Assembly: GCA_964629885.1 (NCBI GenBank) | Contig: CAZVRJ010000005.1 | Span: 19,437-83,436, forward strand | DNA from: CAYWCV01 sp964629885 | GTDB lineage: Bacteria > Bacteroidota > Rhodothermia > Balneolales > CAYWCV01 | Length of the DNA: 64,000 bases | Reading direction: 5' to 3' | Part shown: in pieces, positions 17,490 to 26,461 of the stretch | Numbering within the stretch: the first letter of the stretch is position 1 | How the letters are laid out: every line of letters begins with the position of its first letter | Translations under genes and position numbers: made by a program | The notes under the pieces: generated by a model | What the model was told of the DNA's origin: nothing | Seen by the model: only the letters and a program-made list of their open reading frames with translations | Databases searched by the model: none

Positions 17490-19478
17490 TCAAGGACGAC
17501 TAGATTCCTGAATTGATGATAAAAAGTCGCGAACAGACTCACACGATCCCATCACGATCAAATCGCTACCTGGCTTAAGTGGGTGATTTGCCGGTGGGTT
17601 CGGCGCAATTATGCTTTCCTCCCTTGTCGCAAGAAGTGTGATCCCCATCTCTTTTCGGAGATCAAGGTCAATGAGTGTCTTGCCTGCCATCCAAGAATGT
17701 TCGGGCATGCTTACCGTTGTGATCTCCATATCGTCGAAATAGCGGTGCAAATCGGTAATCATTCCTCTTGGTTTTGGATTTCGAAGCATTTCATATCCGG
17801 AGGAACGGATATCATCGGTAAGCTTTGCAATTTCCTGCCTCGGAATCAGGTACTTGTATAGAACCCTGGTGAAAATCTCGATTGAAGTTTCGAACTCCTC
17901 GGGAATCACCTCGTCGGCTCCCAAACGATAGAGTGGATTCAGCTCGCTGAGCAACCTAGTTCTGACAATAAGGTATATCCCTGGATTGTGCTCTTTTACT
18001 ATTGCCGTAATTGTCCTAGAGGCAATGGGATCCGAAATCGCAATTACCATGACCCTTGCTCGGTCGATCCCCACAAACTCCAGGACAGGCTCGTGGGTTG
18101 CATCGCCAAAATGGATGGGCTCCCCCTTGGCTCGTTCCGCTTTAACCGTGTCTGGATTCATCTCCAATATGATGTATGGAATCGATCCATATCGAGCTGC
18201 TCTTGACAGATTTCTTCCATTTACACCGTAACCAACTATGATCAAATGATCTCTTAATTCAGGAGTAACATCGTCGTTCGAAATACCGTGGCTGCGTTTC
18301 GAGTCGATTGTATCCAGTTTTGCACCTAATTTGCGACCAATTGCAGGACCGTAGGATATTAGTAACGGTGTTATCATCATTGTGATGACCGCTGTGGCCA
18401 AAAACAATTGATAATATTCCGTCGATAAAAGATTTTCACCGAAGGCAACACTGGCAAGCACAAACCCGAACTCGCCAATCTGACTTAGGATTATCGCTGT
18501 AGTAATAATGGTGCGAATAGGTTGGCGCAGTATAAATCCCATCATTGCGATAATAATCGACTTGATTACTAGAACAGAAACCGTCGTACCAAGAACGAGT
18601 AGAGGATTGGCAAACACAAAACTCATATCGAGCAACATGCCTATCGAGACAAAGAAAATTGAAGTAAATAGGTCCTTCAACGGCAGTACACCAGCCATGG
18701 CCTGATGGCTGTACTCAGACTCTGAAATCACCAGGCCAGCCAAAAATGCACCAAGTCCTAGCGAGAGTCCTAGTTCAGCTGTCGCACCCGCAATCACGAA
18801 GCATATTGCCACAATGCTTAGAATGAACAACTCCCTGCTCCTCGAACGAGCAACCTGAAACAGAATGTAAGGCATCACATATTTTGCAGCGAGTAGTGCG
18901 ACTGTAACAATACCAATGCCTTTCAGTAGCAGCCACAGCAACGACGATCCAATATCACCCTCACCACCTGCAAGAAACGGGATTATAAGCATCAAGGGTA
19001 CGACGATGATATCCTGGAAAATAAGCACACCCAATGCGTTTCGTCCATGACTGCTATTGATTTCGTTCCTCTCCTGAAGGGTCTTCAATAGGATTGCAGT
19101 GGAACTTGTGGCAGCCAGAATGCCCATTGTTAGCGAGAACGCGTCGCTAAAACCGAATTGCTTACCAATAAACCAAATAGCACCGATAGTGGCAAATACT
19201 TGAAATCCACCACCTATGAGAACAATTTTGCGAATCTTGACTAAATCTGAGAGCGAAAACTCAATGCCAATTGTGAACAGAAGTAATATGACGCCGACTT
19301 CTGCTAGCATCTCAACTTGGGCAATCTCAGTCACCAATCCAAGTCCATATGGACCAGCAATGAACCCGGTGATAAGAAATCCAATGATCGGTGGGATCTT
19401 TAACCTCGTTGTCAGCAACTGGACAGCGATGGCAAGACCGAGGATGATAATAATATCGGGCAGAAGAGGTATGTGCAT
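17490..19478 (-). CDS. CPA2-family cation:proton antiporter with RCK (TrkA-N and TrkA-C) domains
   Basis: 662 residues. About 12 hydrophobic segments fill residues 1-380, as in KefB/KefC/YbaL transporters. A Rossmann TrkA-N domain starts at IIVGYGVNGRNLSRAARYG (about 414) and a TrkA-C domain closes the protein (about 575-655). Such proteins exchange K+ or Na+ for protons at the inner membrane and are gated by nucleotide or ligand binding. It lies between the M23 peptidase (47-base gap upstream) and sufE on the same strand, which suggests one transcript. The transported ion is not readable from sequence. Confidence 0.9.
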   Translation of the reverse strand: MHIPLLPDIIIILGLAIAVQLLTTRLKIPPIIGFLITGFIAGPYGLGLVTEIAQVEMLAEVGVILLLFTIGIEFSLSDLVKIRKIVLIGGGFQVFATIGAIWFIGKQFGFSDAFSLTMGILAATSSTAILLKTLQERNEINSSHGRNALGVLIFQDIIVVPLMLIIPFLAGGEGDIGSSLLWLLLKGIGIVTVALLAAKYVMPYILFQVARSRSRELFILSIVAICFVIAGATAELGLSLGLGAFLAGLVISESEYSHQAMAGVLPLKDLFTSIFFVSIGMLLDMSFVFANPLLVLGTTVSVLVIKSIIIAMMGFILRQPIRTIITTAIILSQIGEFGFVLASVAFGENLLSTEYYQLFLATAVITMMITPLLISYGPAIGRKLGAKLDTIDSKRSHGISNDDVTPELRDHLIIVGYGVNGRNLSRAARYGSIPYIILEMNPDTVKAERAKGEPIHFGDATHEPVLEFVGIDRARVMVIAISDPIASRTITAIVKEHNPGIYLIVRTRLLSELNPLYRLGADEVIPEEFETSIEIFTRVLYKYLIPRQEIAKLTDDIRSSGYEMLRNPKPRGMITDLHRYFDDMEITTVSMPEHSWMAGKTLIDLDLRKEMGITLLATREESIIAPNPPANHPLKPGSDLIVMGSCESVRDFLSSIQESSRP

Positions 19479-19525
19479 GTCTAAAATCTATTGACAATGC
19501 ACGTGATCACCAACAAAACAGCATG

Positions 19526-20854
19526 TTAAATTGTCGCCAAAATAACCGAATCCGAGCTGTTCTGCGATTCTATGTCAATCTCTTGGATATTATCGATCAT
19601 ACTCTTCCACATATCACGAATAATTGTGAACTCTCTGAGATATTTAGAGTCGATTGCATCCGCACTTGGCAGCGGCTCTTTAAGAAAGTCAACCTGAGAA
19701 CCGTTCTTCCAGAAGCGGAAGCATAAGTGTGGGCCTGTTGCTAGTCCTGTGCTACCTACATATCCGATCACTTGACCTTTGTTAACCTTGACGCCAGGAC
19801 GCATGCCAGGAGCAATTTTGCTCATATGCAGATAACCGGAGTCGTAGGTGCGGTTGTGGCGCAATTTGACATAATTGCCATTGCCACTTGTGTATCCGGC
19901 ATTTTCGATAATTCCATCGGCAATAGCGTAAATCGGCGATCCAGTAGGTGCAGCATAATCGGTTCCTAAGTGGGCACGATAGCTTTTGAGCACTGGATGA
20001 AACCTTTTGTTAGAAAACGGTGAGCTGATACGCGTGAACTTAAGGGGTGCCTTCAAAAATGCGCTCTTAAGACTCTTTGCCTCTTGGTCGTAATACTCAA
20101 CTTTACCATCCTGATTGAAGGCAAAAGCGTAGAATGGCTCGTTGTCCCCATGATAAAAAACTGCAGCCTTGATGTTGCCGTATCCAACAAATGTATCTCC
20201 TACATATTTTTCTTCGAATATGACCTTGAAATTGTCACCCTTCCGAATTCTGTAAAAATCGATTTTGTGAGCGAACAGGTCTGTGAGCTTCTCACCAAAA
20301 GATGCCGACATATTCAATCGGTTCAGTGTACCGTACAGTGATCCCTCAATAGAGCCCGTAACACGTCGTGTTCGAAGTGTTACTTGACGATCGTGTTTTG
20401 TGATGCTCACACCGTCGGTGAAATTAAAAACCACATACTCAAGTGCACTTGGTTCATAAACCAAATAATCAACGCGCCCTAGGGAGTCCAATGTTTGATA
20501 AGCAGTCAAATTGCGGCCAGCAGCGATGCGGCGAATGTCTATGACTTCTTTAGAGGCCTGAACAATCTTGTCTAGATTGGAAGTCCCGACACCATATCGC
20601 TCGAGAATTCCTGAGAACGTTTCGCCAGGGCGTATTTGGTCGGATGTGCTGGTGTATCGGTTTTCGTCGATACCGTACTCGTTAACTAGGGGGGCCATCA
20701 TGGCAGCCATGTTTGCTAGGGCATCATCACCCTGATTGTCAAGATCGTGAAGTGCGTCGTACTGACTGCTGATGAGAAAGACTGCGCTAATAACTAGTAG
20801 TAGAGATACGAGAGGCTTTGCAGCTTTCAGGCAAATCCGTAAGATTGATTGCAC
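19526..20854 (-). CDS. Membrane-anchored M23-family peptidoglycan peptidase with a Cys in the zinc site
   Basis: 442 residues. An N-terminal membrane segment (about 14-30) is followed by a periplasmic region with a LysM-like stretch (PGETFSGILERYGV, about 76-89) and a lysostaphin-type catalytic domain (about 275-390). Zinc ligand candidates H295 and D299 (HLGTD) and catalytic H343 are present. The usual HxH motif reads H376-L-C378, so the third zinc ligand is cysteine. The HLCFRFWKNG form recurs in Bacteroidota relatives as I recall them, so activity is likely. Its role would be endopeptidase cleavage of crosslinks. A perfect FNR-type palindrome lies 48-61 bases upstream. Confidence 0.9.
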   Translation of the reverse strand: MQSILRICLKAAKPLVSLLLVISAVFLISSQYDALHDLDNQGDDALANMAAMMAPLVNEYGIDENRYTSTSDQIRPGETFSGILERYGVGTSNLDKIVQASKEVIDIRRIAAGRNLTAYQTLDSLGRVDYLVYEPSALEYVVFNFTDGVSITKHDRQVTLRTRRVTGSIEGSLYGTLNRLNMSASFGEKLTDLFAHKIDFYRIRKGDNFKVIFEEKYVGDTFVGYGNIKAAVFYHGDNEPFYAFAFNQDGKVEYYDQEAKSLKSAFLKAPLKFTRISSPFSNKRFHPVLKSYRAHLGTDYAAPTGSPIYAIADGIIENAGYTSGNGNYVKLRHNRTYDSGYLHMSKIAPGMRPGVKVNKGQVIGYVGSTGLATGPHLCFRFWKNGSQVDFLKEPLPSADAIDSKYLREFTIIRDMWKSMIDNIQEIDIESQNSSDSVILATI

Positions 20855-20901
20855 CAGTTTACGGGTTATGTTCCAAGTTTTATGTCGTAAGAGATGCTGC
20901 T

Positions 20902-20915
20902 TTGATATGAATCAA
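20902..20915. promoter_or_regulatory. FNR/CRP-type palindrome
   Basis: TTGAT ATGA ATCAA is an exact match to the FNR consensus TTGATnnnnATCAA, extended by one more pair to TTTGAT/ATCAAA at 20901-20916. It is followed at once by a GTGAG/CTCAC repeat. It lies in the 220-base divergent space, 48 bases upstream of the M23 start and about 160 bases before the MmcQ start. The regulator is unknown. Confidence 0.45.
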
Positions 20916-21016
20916 ATGTGAGACACTCACACGCAACCCGCCTAAGATGAGGTTTTTATCCCATTTATGCTACAATAATCCACATATTTTTTTCTCATTC
21001 GAAACATTTTTTACAA

Positions 21017-21048
21017 TTGGTAGTTCATACTAAATTTTGGTACTTTCG
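21017..21048 (+). promoter_or_regulatory. Candidate Bacteroidota-type promoter (TTG ... TACTTTCG)
   Basis: TTG at 21017-21019 and TACTTTCG at 21041-21048 are separated by 21 bases, a normal spacing for the -33/-7 elements of this group; the -7 box has one mismatch to TAnnTTTG. It lies 28 bases before the ATG of the MmcQ-like gene. Confidence 0.35.
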
Positions 21049-21075
21049 ATTGTAGATATAAATAAGCATCTCATT

Positions 21076-21441
21076 ATGCTACAACGTATTAGCGATTATG
21101 CCTTGTCAAAGACTGGAACAGAGGCAACATTCCCTTTCGACCATAAAACGCTGGTGGTTAAAGTCATGGGCAAGATGTATTTACTCATTGATATTGAAGA
21201 CCCTTCTACTGTTAATCTGAAGTGTGATCCCGATCGTGCAATCGAACTCAGAGCAGAGTACGACGATATACAGCCTGGCTATCATATGAGTAAAAAACAT
21301 TGGAATACCGTGCACGTAACTGGTAGTCTTTCATGGGATTTCATTAGGGAACTTATAGATCACTCTTACGACTTAGTAGTGGCAGGACTTCCGGCAAAAG
21401 TGAGGTCTGAACTGAGTAACATGCCATCTGGGTTGGAATAG
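21076..21441 (+). CDS. MmcQ/YjbR family protein
   Basis: 121 residues from the ATG at 21076; an in-frame TTG at 21037 overlaps the promoter candidate and is not chosen. The pattern TFPFDHKTLVVKVMGKMYLL, then LKCDPDRAIELRAEY and the C-terminal helix after HWNTVHVTG match the small MmcQ/YjbR family (CyaY-like fold, sometimes called DNA-binding). Its biochemical role is not established. It starts 36 bases before the acyltransferase gene and may share its transcript. Confidence 0.85.
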   Translation: MLQRISDYALSKTGTEATFPFDHKTLVVKVMGKMYLLIDIEDPSTVNLKCDPDRAIELRAEYDDIQPGYHMSKKHWNTVHVTGSLSWDFIRELIDHSYDLVVAGLPAKVRSELSNMPSGLE

Positions 21442-21477
21442 AAACAACCAATTGGGTAATTCAATCAACTAGTATCA

Positions 21478-22170
21478 ATGGCATCTATGAAATACCACCC
21501 CGATTTCCCTGGGGTTATACCAATGGCAGAGTCGCTCATGTTCAAGCGTCTGTTCAGGCCCTATGCTATGTGGTTATTTCGCAGGCGTTTCGATGCTGTT
21601 TACTTCAAGGGAGAATACAGACCAGGATCGCTCGACTCAACCGTATGGTACATGAACCATTACACGTGGTGGGATGCCCTCATCCCCTTTTTGCTGAACG
21701 AACTTCTCCATAAACAGAATCTTCTTGCCATCATGGATGAAGTGCAGGTACGCAAGTACCCTTTTTTCAGGAAGTTGGGTGCATTTTCTGTAGACCGTTC
21801 CAATCCACGCAAGGCAGTGCAATCGTTGAAGTATGCGGCTGATTGTCTTACACAAGAGCAAATGGGCTTGTATATTTTCCCCCAAGGTGCCATTCGACCT
21901 GAAATGGAACGCCCAATTAAATTCGAGTCGGGTCTTGCTTGGCTGTATCAGTCGTGTCCATCGATCGACTTTGTTCCAATAGCAACCACAATGAACACTC
22001 GGTTCTCCGACAAACCTCGACTCTATATTCGCTCAGGTATACCAATAAAAAAATCGACCAACAACCGAGATCAGCTAACCGAAGCTCTATGCTCTGGCTT
22101 GGCAGAGCTCATGGACGATCTTCATCGCACAGCTGAGGAAGAGCACCCGCTTTGGCAACGCCTTGTTTAA
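21478..22170 (+). CDS. PlsC-type acyltransferase, CruD-like (carotenoid glycoside acylation)
   Basis: 230 residues. The acyltransferase motif N60-H61-x4-D66 (NHYTWWD) provides the catalytic His/Asp, and FPQG (134-137) replaces the usual FPEG block of phospholipid acyltransferases. Lysophosphatidate acyltransferase would be the default call. The neighbouring carotenoid hydratase and GT2 glycosyltransferase make a CruD-like enzyme that attaches a fatty acid to carotenoid glycosides more attractive; this is an inference from context. Its stop is directly adjacent to the stop of the convergent crtC. Confidence 0.75.
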   Translation: MASMKYHPDFPGVIPMAESLMFKRLFRPYAMWLFRRRFDAVYFKGEYRPGSLDSTVWYMNHYTWWDALIPFLLNELLHKQNLLAIMDEVQVRKYPFFRKLGAFSVDRSNPRKAVQSLKYAADCLTQEQMGLYIFPQGAIRPEMERPIKFESGLAWLYQSCPSIDFVPIATTMNTRFSDKPRLYIRSGIPIKKSTNNRDQLTEALCSGLAELMDDLHRTAEEEHPLWQRLV

Positions 22171-23307
22171 TCACCATGTGAAGCGCGATAATAATGGCGT
22201 GCGTTGTATCCAGTTTCCCTGTTTACCGGCGTGGTGGTGCCTGATCCTGATCATAGGTTTAACCCAGCTTGCCGCTATCCTGCTCGGCACAATGTACTCT
22301 GCTATGCCGGGGATGGATTCGACTACTGCCTGGTTGTTTGTGTCAACCAATTTGACCCTATAACGTTGGTAGAAAGGGCCATTATCCCACACGTGGTCTT
22401 CGACGATGAGGTATGTATTGCCTTTAACCTCGATCGACCAAGCGGGTACTTTACTCAATCCAAATATTGATCTTGATGCATCGCCTGCTGGTTGCATTGT
22501 AACCTTTCGAGCAAAGTCTACTGTACCGTCCTCAAATAGCCAAGCCGTCGGATATACGTCGCCCGATGTCCGCGTGATGTACCAAACAAGCGTATCGCTT
22601 CCAATGTGTATGCGCCCCCAGTACCAGTCGTCAAAATCGTGCTCCAACGGTCTCAACCCAATGTTATGGTCATGGTACCCTCTTGTGTTGAACGTACAAA
22701 CGGTAATCTCATTCCCAGATTGTAAATGGATATCACCTGTCACAATAGCGTTGGGCTGAACCAGGTTCCACCTATGTTTAGATTGGTTGTCTCCCGAATC
22801 GCTTCGTAATGCAGTTTTTTTACTTTCGAACCGTAGTACACCGTACGCCCTCAAGCCGGATGGTAGTGTTTCGTCAAGATGCAGCTTAAAAATCAGCTTG
22901 TCGATTGAGTCGACAACCTCCACCCTGTTAGCACCTATTTGAACCGGTATGTTACTAGCCCCAAAATGCACCACTTCATTTGGGTAAGATGCCAAGGAGT
23001 AGAAATCGGTTCGAATTCCGTTGTAAATCGAAAGGCTGAACCCAGGGTGATGATCGGCTGTATCGCGCGACTGCGACCTTACAGCGTCGTGGTAATCGGG
23101 CGAAAATAACAAGCCGTCGTACAAGATTGCCACCACTCCATAGCCACTTTTAGGATCAAGCGCATCGAAATACCACCATTCATAGGCTCCGGCCTCGCTT
23201 TTTGGGTGCCTGATGTCGTCGGATGGATCGGAATAGAGATACATTGGGTTTGAATCTGTACATTTCAACTCGTCCAAGTTACGGACTAAGCCCATAATTC
23301 GTTCCAT
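22171..23307 (-). CDS. crtC: Carotenoid 1,2-hydratase (CrtC, hydroxyneurosporene synthase family)
   Basis: 378 residues from the ATG at 23307. The domain begins at AYEWWYFDAL and contains GYHDHN and WYWGR, the hallmark aromatic/His blocks of CrtC. It hydrates the psi end of lycopene or a monocyclic carotene to give a tertiary OH, which can then be glycosylated. The start is uncertain: in-frame ATGs lie at 23361, 23307, 23295 and 23244. Using 23307 makes it share CATG with the start of the divergent glycosyltransferase at 23306; 23244 would leave a 61-base promoter space. Confidence 0.85.
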   Translation of the reverse strand: MERIMGLVRNLDELKCTDSNPMYLYSDPSDDIRHPKSEAGAYEWWYFDALDPKSGYGVVAILYDGLLFSPDYHDAVRSQSRDTADHHPGFSLSIYNGIRTDFYSLASYPNEVVHFGASNIPVQIGANRVEVVDSIDKLIFKLHLDETLPSGLRAYGVLRFESKKTALRSDSGDNQSKHRWNLVQPNAIVTGDIHLQSGNEITVCTFNTRGYHDHNIGLRPLEHDFDDWYWGRIHIGSDTLVWYITRTSGDVYPTAWLFEDGTVDFARKVTMQPAGDASRSIFGLSKVPAWSIEVKGNTYLIVEDHVWDNGPFYQRYRVKLVDTNNQAVVESIPGIAEYIVPSRIAASWVKPMIRIRHHHAGKQGNWIQRTPLLSRFTW

Positions 23308-24472
23308 GACCTTGGTTGTCGGCGTCATTAGCGTGCAACTTGCCATCTTTGTGCTTCTCATCCGAAACAGGATGACATTTCGTCCGTTGGCTGAACTTCA
23401 ATCACCCACACCTGACACAAAACCGCTCAAAGTATCTCTTTTGATACCAGCTCGCAACGAAGAGCGCGTAATCGAGCAGGTGGTAATGGCATCATTGAAC
23501 CAAGATTTCAGAAATGTTGAAGTCATTGTACTGAACGATCATAGTGATGACGATACAGGCACTATTCTCGATCGATTATCGTCAATGCATGGCCCACGCC
23601 TAAGAGTGATTCATGGCAAGGGGCGTCCCATTGGGTGGTTGGGCAAGCCTTGGGCATGCCAGCAACTCGGCGAAGCGGCTGCTGGTGACCTCTTCATCTT
23701 TATTGACGCCGATACCATTCCATCGCCTAGCTTGGCGAGTAGCGCTGCATCAGACTTCAGCACCAATGGCGCCGGCTTGACAACGGTTTGGCCCGAGCAG
23801 ATCCTCGTGGGTACTTGGGAAAAAATAATCGTTCCGCTCGTGTATTACACACTACTGGGCTTCCTTGTCACCGACTACACACGCCGAGATCCTAGGTGGA
23901 TGCCCAAACCACTCCGAAGCTTGTTTCGTCCCCTTTTTGCAGCAGCTTGTGGTCAATGCCTCGCAATGCCTGCCTCACTCTACCGAGATATCGGTGGACA
24001 CTCATTGGTTAAAGCGGATGTAGTGGAGGATGTCGGGATTGCCCGCAAAGTACGATCTCTAGGCTTACCCGTTCGCATGTACCACGGCATTGAAACAATC
24101 CGATGCAGGATGTACACGAGTCACTCAGAGATTTTCAATGGATTCCGGAAGAATTTTTTGGCAGGATTTGGGGGCAATACCGCGCTGTTCGTTCTGTCAG
24201 CTGTTCTCCATCTTGTGCTTTTTGTCCTTCCTCCGATTGCCCTTGTAATCAATTTGGCCGCATCTAACTATAACGCATCCATTTTGTGGCTTGTTGCCGT
24301 TCTGATTCCAATTTTACAGCGTTTGATTCTAAACCATTGGATGCGATGGGAAATGTGGACATCCATCACTCATTTGGTCGGTGTGCTCTGGTTTCAGTAC
24401 CTTGGATTGGTGGTTCTTGCCGACAAGCTATTCGGTAGGAAAGTAACCTGGAAAGGGCGTAATGTCGGTTAG
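23306..24472 (+). CDS. GT2 glycosyltransferase, CruC/CrtQ-like (carotenoid glucosyltransferase)
   Basis: 388 residues. An N-terminal membrane segment (about 3-19) precedes the GT-A domain: LLIPARNEERVIEQV (about 46-60), LNDHSDDDT and the metal-binding FIDADTIPSP. VEDVGIARKV matches the ED acceptor-base region. Two or three more hydrophobic segments follow from about 290 to 375. This order is that of CrtQ/CruC proteins that glycosylate hydroxylated carotenoids at the membrane. Its divergent partner crtC supplies the hydroxyl and the nearby acyltransferase could acylate the sugar. Another lipid-linked acceptor is possible. Confidence 0.8.
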   Translation: MTLVVGVISVQLAIFVLLIRNRMTFRPLAELQSPTPDTKPLKVSLLIPARNEERVIEQVVMASLNQDFRNVEVIVLNDHSDDDTGTILDRLSSMHGPRLRVIHGKGRPIGWLGKPWACQQLGEAAAGDLFIFIDADTIPSPSLASSAASDFSTNGAGLTTVWPEQILVGTWEKIIVPLVYYTLLGFLVTDYTRRDPRWMPKPLRSLFRPLFAAACGQCLAMPASLYRDIGGHSLVKADVVEDVGIARKVRSLGLPVRMYHGIETIRCRMYTSHSEIFNGFRKNFLAGFGGNTALFVLSAVLHLVLFVLPPIALVINLAASNYNASILWLVAVLIPILQRLILNHWMRWEMWTSITHLVGVLWFQYLGLVVLADKLFGRKVTWKGRNVG

Positions 24473-24497
24473 CACCATAAAATGATGGTTTTTAAAA

Positions 24498-25418
24498 GTG
24501 AATGAGCTTCTAGAGATATTTCTACGCTACCAGCGCCTAGAGCGAAACGCATCCGAGCACACGACTTCGGCCTACAAGGGCGACATCGTGCAATTTATTC
24601 AATGGATGCAAACCGAACGAGGTGATGCTACGTCATGGGATGAGGTATCGCGCGAAGATGTTCGCGGATGGCTCTCGGAACTCAGCGACCACGACCTAGC
24701 GAAAAGTACACTTACAAGGAAGATGGCTTCCCTGCGTTCATTCTACCGGTATATGGTAAAACGTGGACATCTCGATAAGAATCCAATGGCTCTAATGCCA
24801 ACAATTAAAAAAGGTCATCACCTCCCTCCTCTTGTTACAGAGAGCGAAATGGATTTGTTACTCGATATCCCTGTTGACACTTCAGATGAGCTGGAAATTC
24901 TGCACCGAGCTGTTTTGGAGTTGCTCTATGGATCTGGTGTTCGTGTGTCGGAGTTGACAGGCATCAAATTGGCCGACATCGACCTACATAAAAAGCTGTT
25001 AAAAGTCACTGGCAAGGGACGCAAAGAACGGATTGTACCCTTCGGAGGCAAAGCGCAGCTAGCATTGCAAAGCTGGATGGAGGTCAGGAGCCGATGGATA
25101 AGCACCTATGGCAACAAGGCCGGTCAACATCTGTTCTTGACCCACAAGGGTGGAAAACCATACCGTGAATTTATTTACAGAATCGTGAACAAGCGGATGG
25201 ATCCGCTTGAGGTGGGTCAAAAGAGTCCTCATACACTTCGACACACATTCGCCACTCATTTGATCGATCATGGTGCCGACATCAGGGTGGTAAAGGAGCT
25301 GCTTGGTCATAGCAGCCTAGCAACGACGCAGATTTACACGCATACCAGCAAGGAACACATGCGCAAAACGTATATTAAGGCACATCCGAGAGCCGGCGAC
25401 GTCAACAACGAAGAATGA
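24498..25418 (+). CDS. Tyrosine recombinase XerC/XerD
   Basis: 306 residues from a GTG at 24498. An N-terminal SAM-like core-binding domain (about 1-90) is followed by the catalytic domain with all active residues: R149 (GSGVRVSEL), K173, H245, R248 (HTLRHTF), H271 (LLGHSS) and nucleophile Y280. The length and lack of extra domains fit the chromosome-dimer resolvase rather than a mobile integrase; no integron, att or phage genes are nearby. XerC versus XerD cannot be decided here. Its stop overlaps the hprK start (ATGA), so the two are translationally coupled. Confidence 0.93.
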   Translation: MNELLEIFLRYQRLERNASEHTTSAYKGDIVQFIQWMQTERGDATSWDEVSREDVRGWLSELSDHDLAKSTLTRKMASLRSFYRYMVKRGHLDKNPMALMPTIKKGHHLPPLVTESEMDLLLDIPVDTSDELEILHRAVLELLYGSGVRVSELTGIKLADIDLHKKLLKVTGKGRKERIVPFGGKAQLALQSWMEVRSRWISTYGNKAGQHLFLTHKGGKPYREFIYRIVNKRMDPLEVGQKSPHTLRHTFATHLIDHGADIRVVKELLGHSSLATTQIYTHTSKEHMRKTYIKAHPRAGDVNNEE

Positions 25419-26461
25419 TCATGGATCCAAAACAGCTTTTTGCCGACCTATATAAACCCATTCCCCGAAAGCCGCACATTACAGTGTCGTATTTGGTGGA
25501 ACAATTAAAGCAAAAGATCCAGCTCCGTTTTGAGGCGTGTGGAGCTGGAAACATGGAAAAGAAACTTGTTACAGAGGCTGAATTGCACAGACCAGGCCTT
25601 GCACTTGCCGGGTATACCGAGCTGTTCACTTGGCAGCGGATACAAGTGATTGGCAATACGGAAACCAATTACTTGGCTATGTTGTCTACTGAGGACCGCA
25701 TGAAGGCTGTGGAACGGCTTACAGCCTATGATATTCCGGTCATATTTGTCACAAGTGGTAATTCGGCGTGTGAGGAGCTCGTTTTAGCGACCTGCAGAAA
25801 GAACATCCCCATGTTCGAAACACCCACTGAGACGACGCAATTCATGTTTTTATTGCGTGATTTCCTCGAGGATCAATTTGCCGTTCAAACCATGATACAT
25901 GGATCTATGGTTGATGTGTACGGCATCGGGATACTCATACATGGCAAATCAGGAATCGGAAAGAGCGAGGTTGCACTCGACTTGATTGAACGCGGTCATC
26001 GGCTTGTTGCCGACGACGTTGTGATCATGACTAAGAAGAACAACACGCTTATGGCCAGTGCCACAGAGTTAACCAAGCACTTCATGGAGATACGAGGGCT
26101 AGGTCTGATCGACATCATGGCTATGTTCGGAATCCGGGCCATTCGATACCAAAAGCGTCTCGAGGTACTGATCGAATTAAGTTTGTGGGATGAGTCCCAC
26201 CATATCGACCGAATTGGTCTCGATAAGAATACCGTACCTATTTTGGATGTTAATATCCCGATTGTACACTTACCTATTACACCTGGAAAAAATATCACCG
26301 TAATAGCCGAAGTCATTGCTATGAATTATCTTACGTCGCATTATGGCTACGATGCTGCCAAGGCATTCCAGAAAAAGCTTAACGAAAGAATTAAAAACAA
26401 AAAATCGGGCATAGAAATGCCTCAAAGGGCGGTAGAGTACTTTGAAGGCGACTACGAGTGA
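25415..26461 (+). CDS. hprK: HPr kinase/phosphorylase
   Basis: 348 residues. The N-terminal HprK domain (about 20-150) is followed by the kinase core with Walker A GKSGIGKS (177-184), the DDVV aspartates (about 200-201) and the family signature FMEIRGLGLIDIMAMFG. It phosphorylates Ser46 of HPr or a homologue in Gram-positive models; in Bacteroidota/Chlorobiota the target is often unclear. No ptsH, ptsI or ccpA is in the window. The start codon overlaps the recombinase stop by four bases. An alternative ATG lies six bases further. Confidence 0.93.
   Translation: MIMDPKQLFADLYKPIPRKPHITVSYLVEQLKQKIQLRFEACGAGNMEKKLVTEAELHRPGLALAGYTELFTWQRIQVIGNTETNYLAMLSTEDRMKAVERLTAYDIPVIFVTSGNSACEELVLATCRKNIPMFETPTETTQFMFLLRDFLEDQFAVQTMIHGSMVDVYGIGILIHGKSGIGKSEVALDLIERGHRLVADDVVIMTKKNNTLMASATELTKHFMEIRGLGLIDIMAMFGIRAIRYQKRLEVLIELSLWDESHHIDRIGLDKNTVPILDVNIPIVHLPITPGKNITVIAEVIAMNYLTSHYGYDAAKAFQKKLNERIKNKKSGIEMPQRAVEYFEGDYE

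Noticed and set aside
24498..25418. Integrase of a mobile element
   Set aside because: The protein is a standard-length Xer recombinase coupled to hprK with no attachment repeats, tRNA or phage genes around it.
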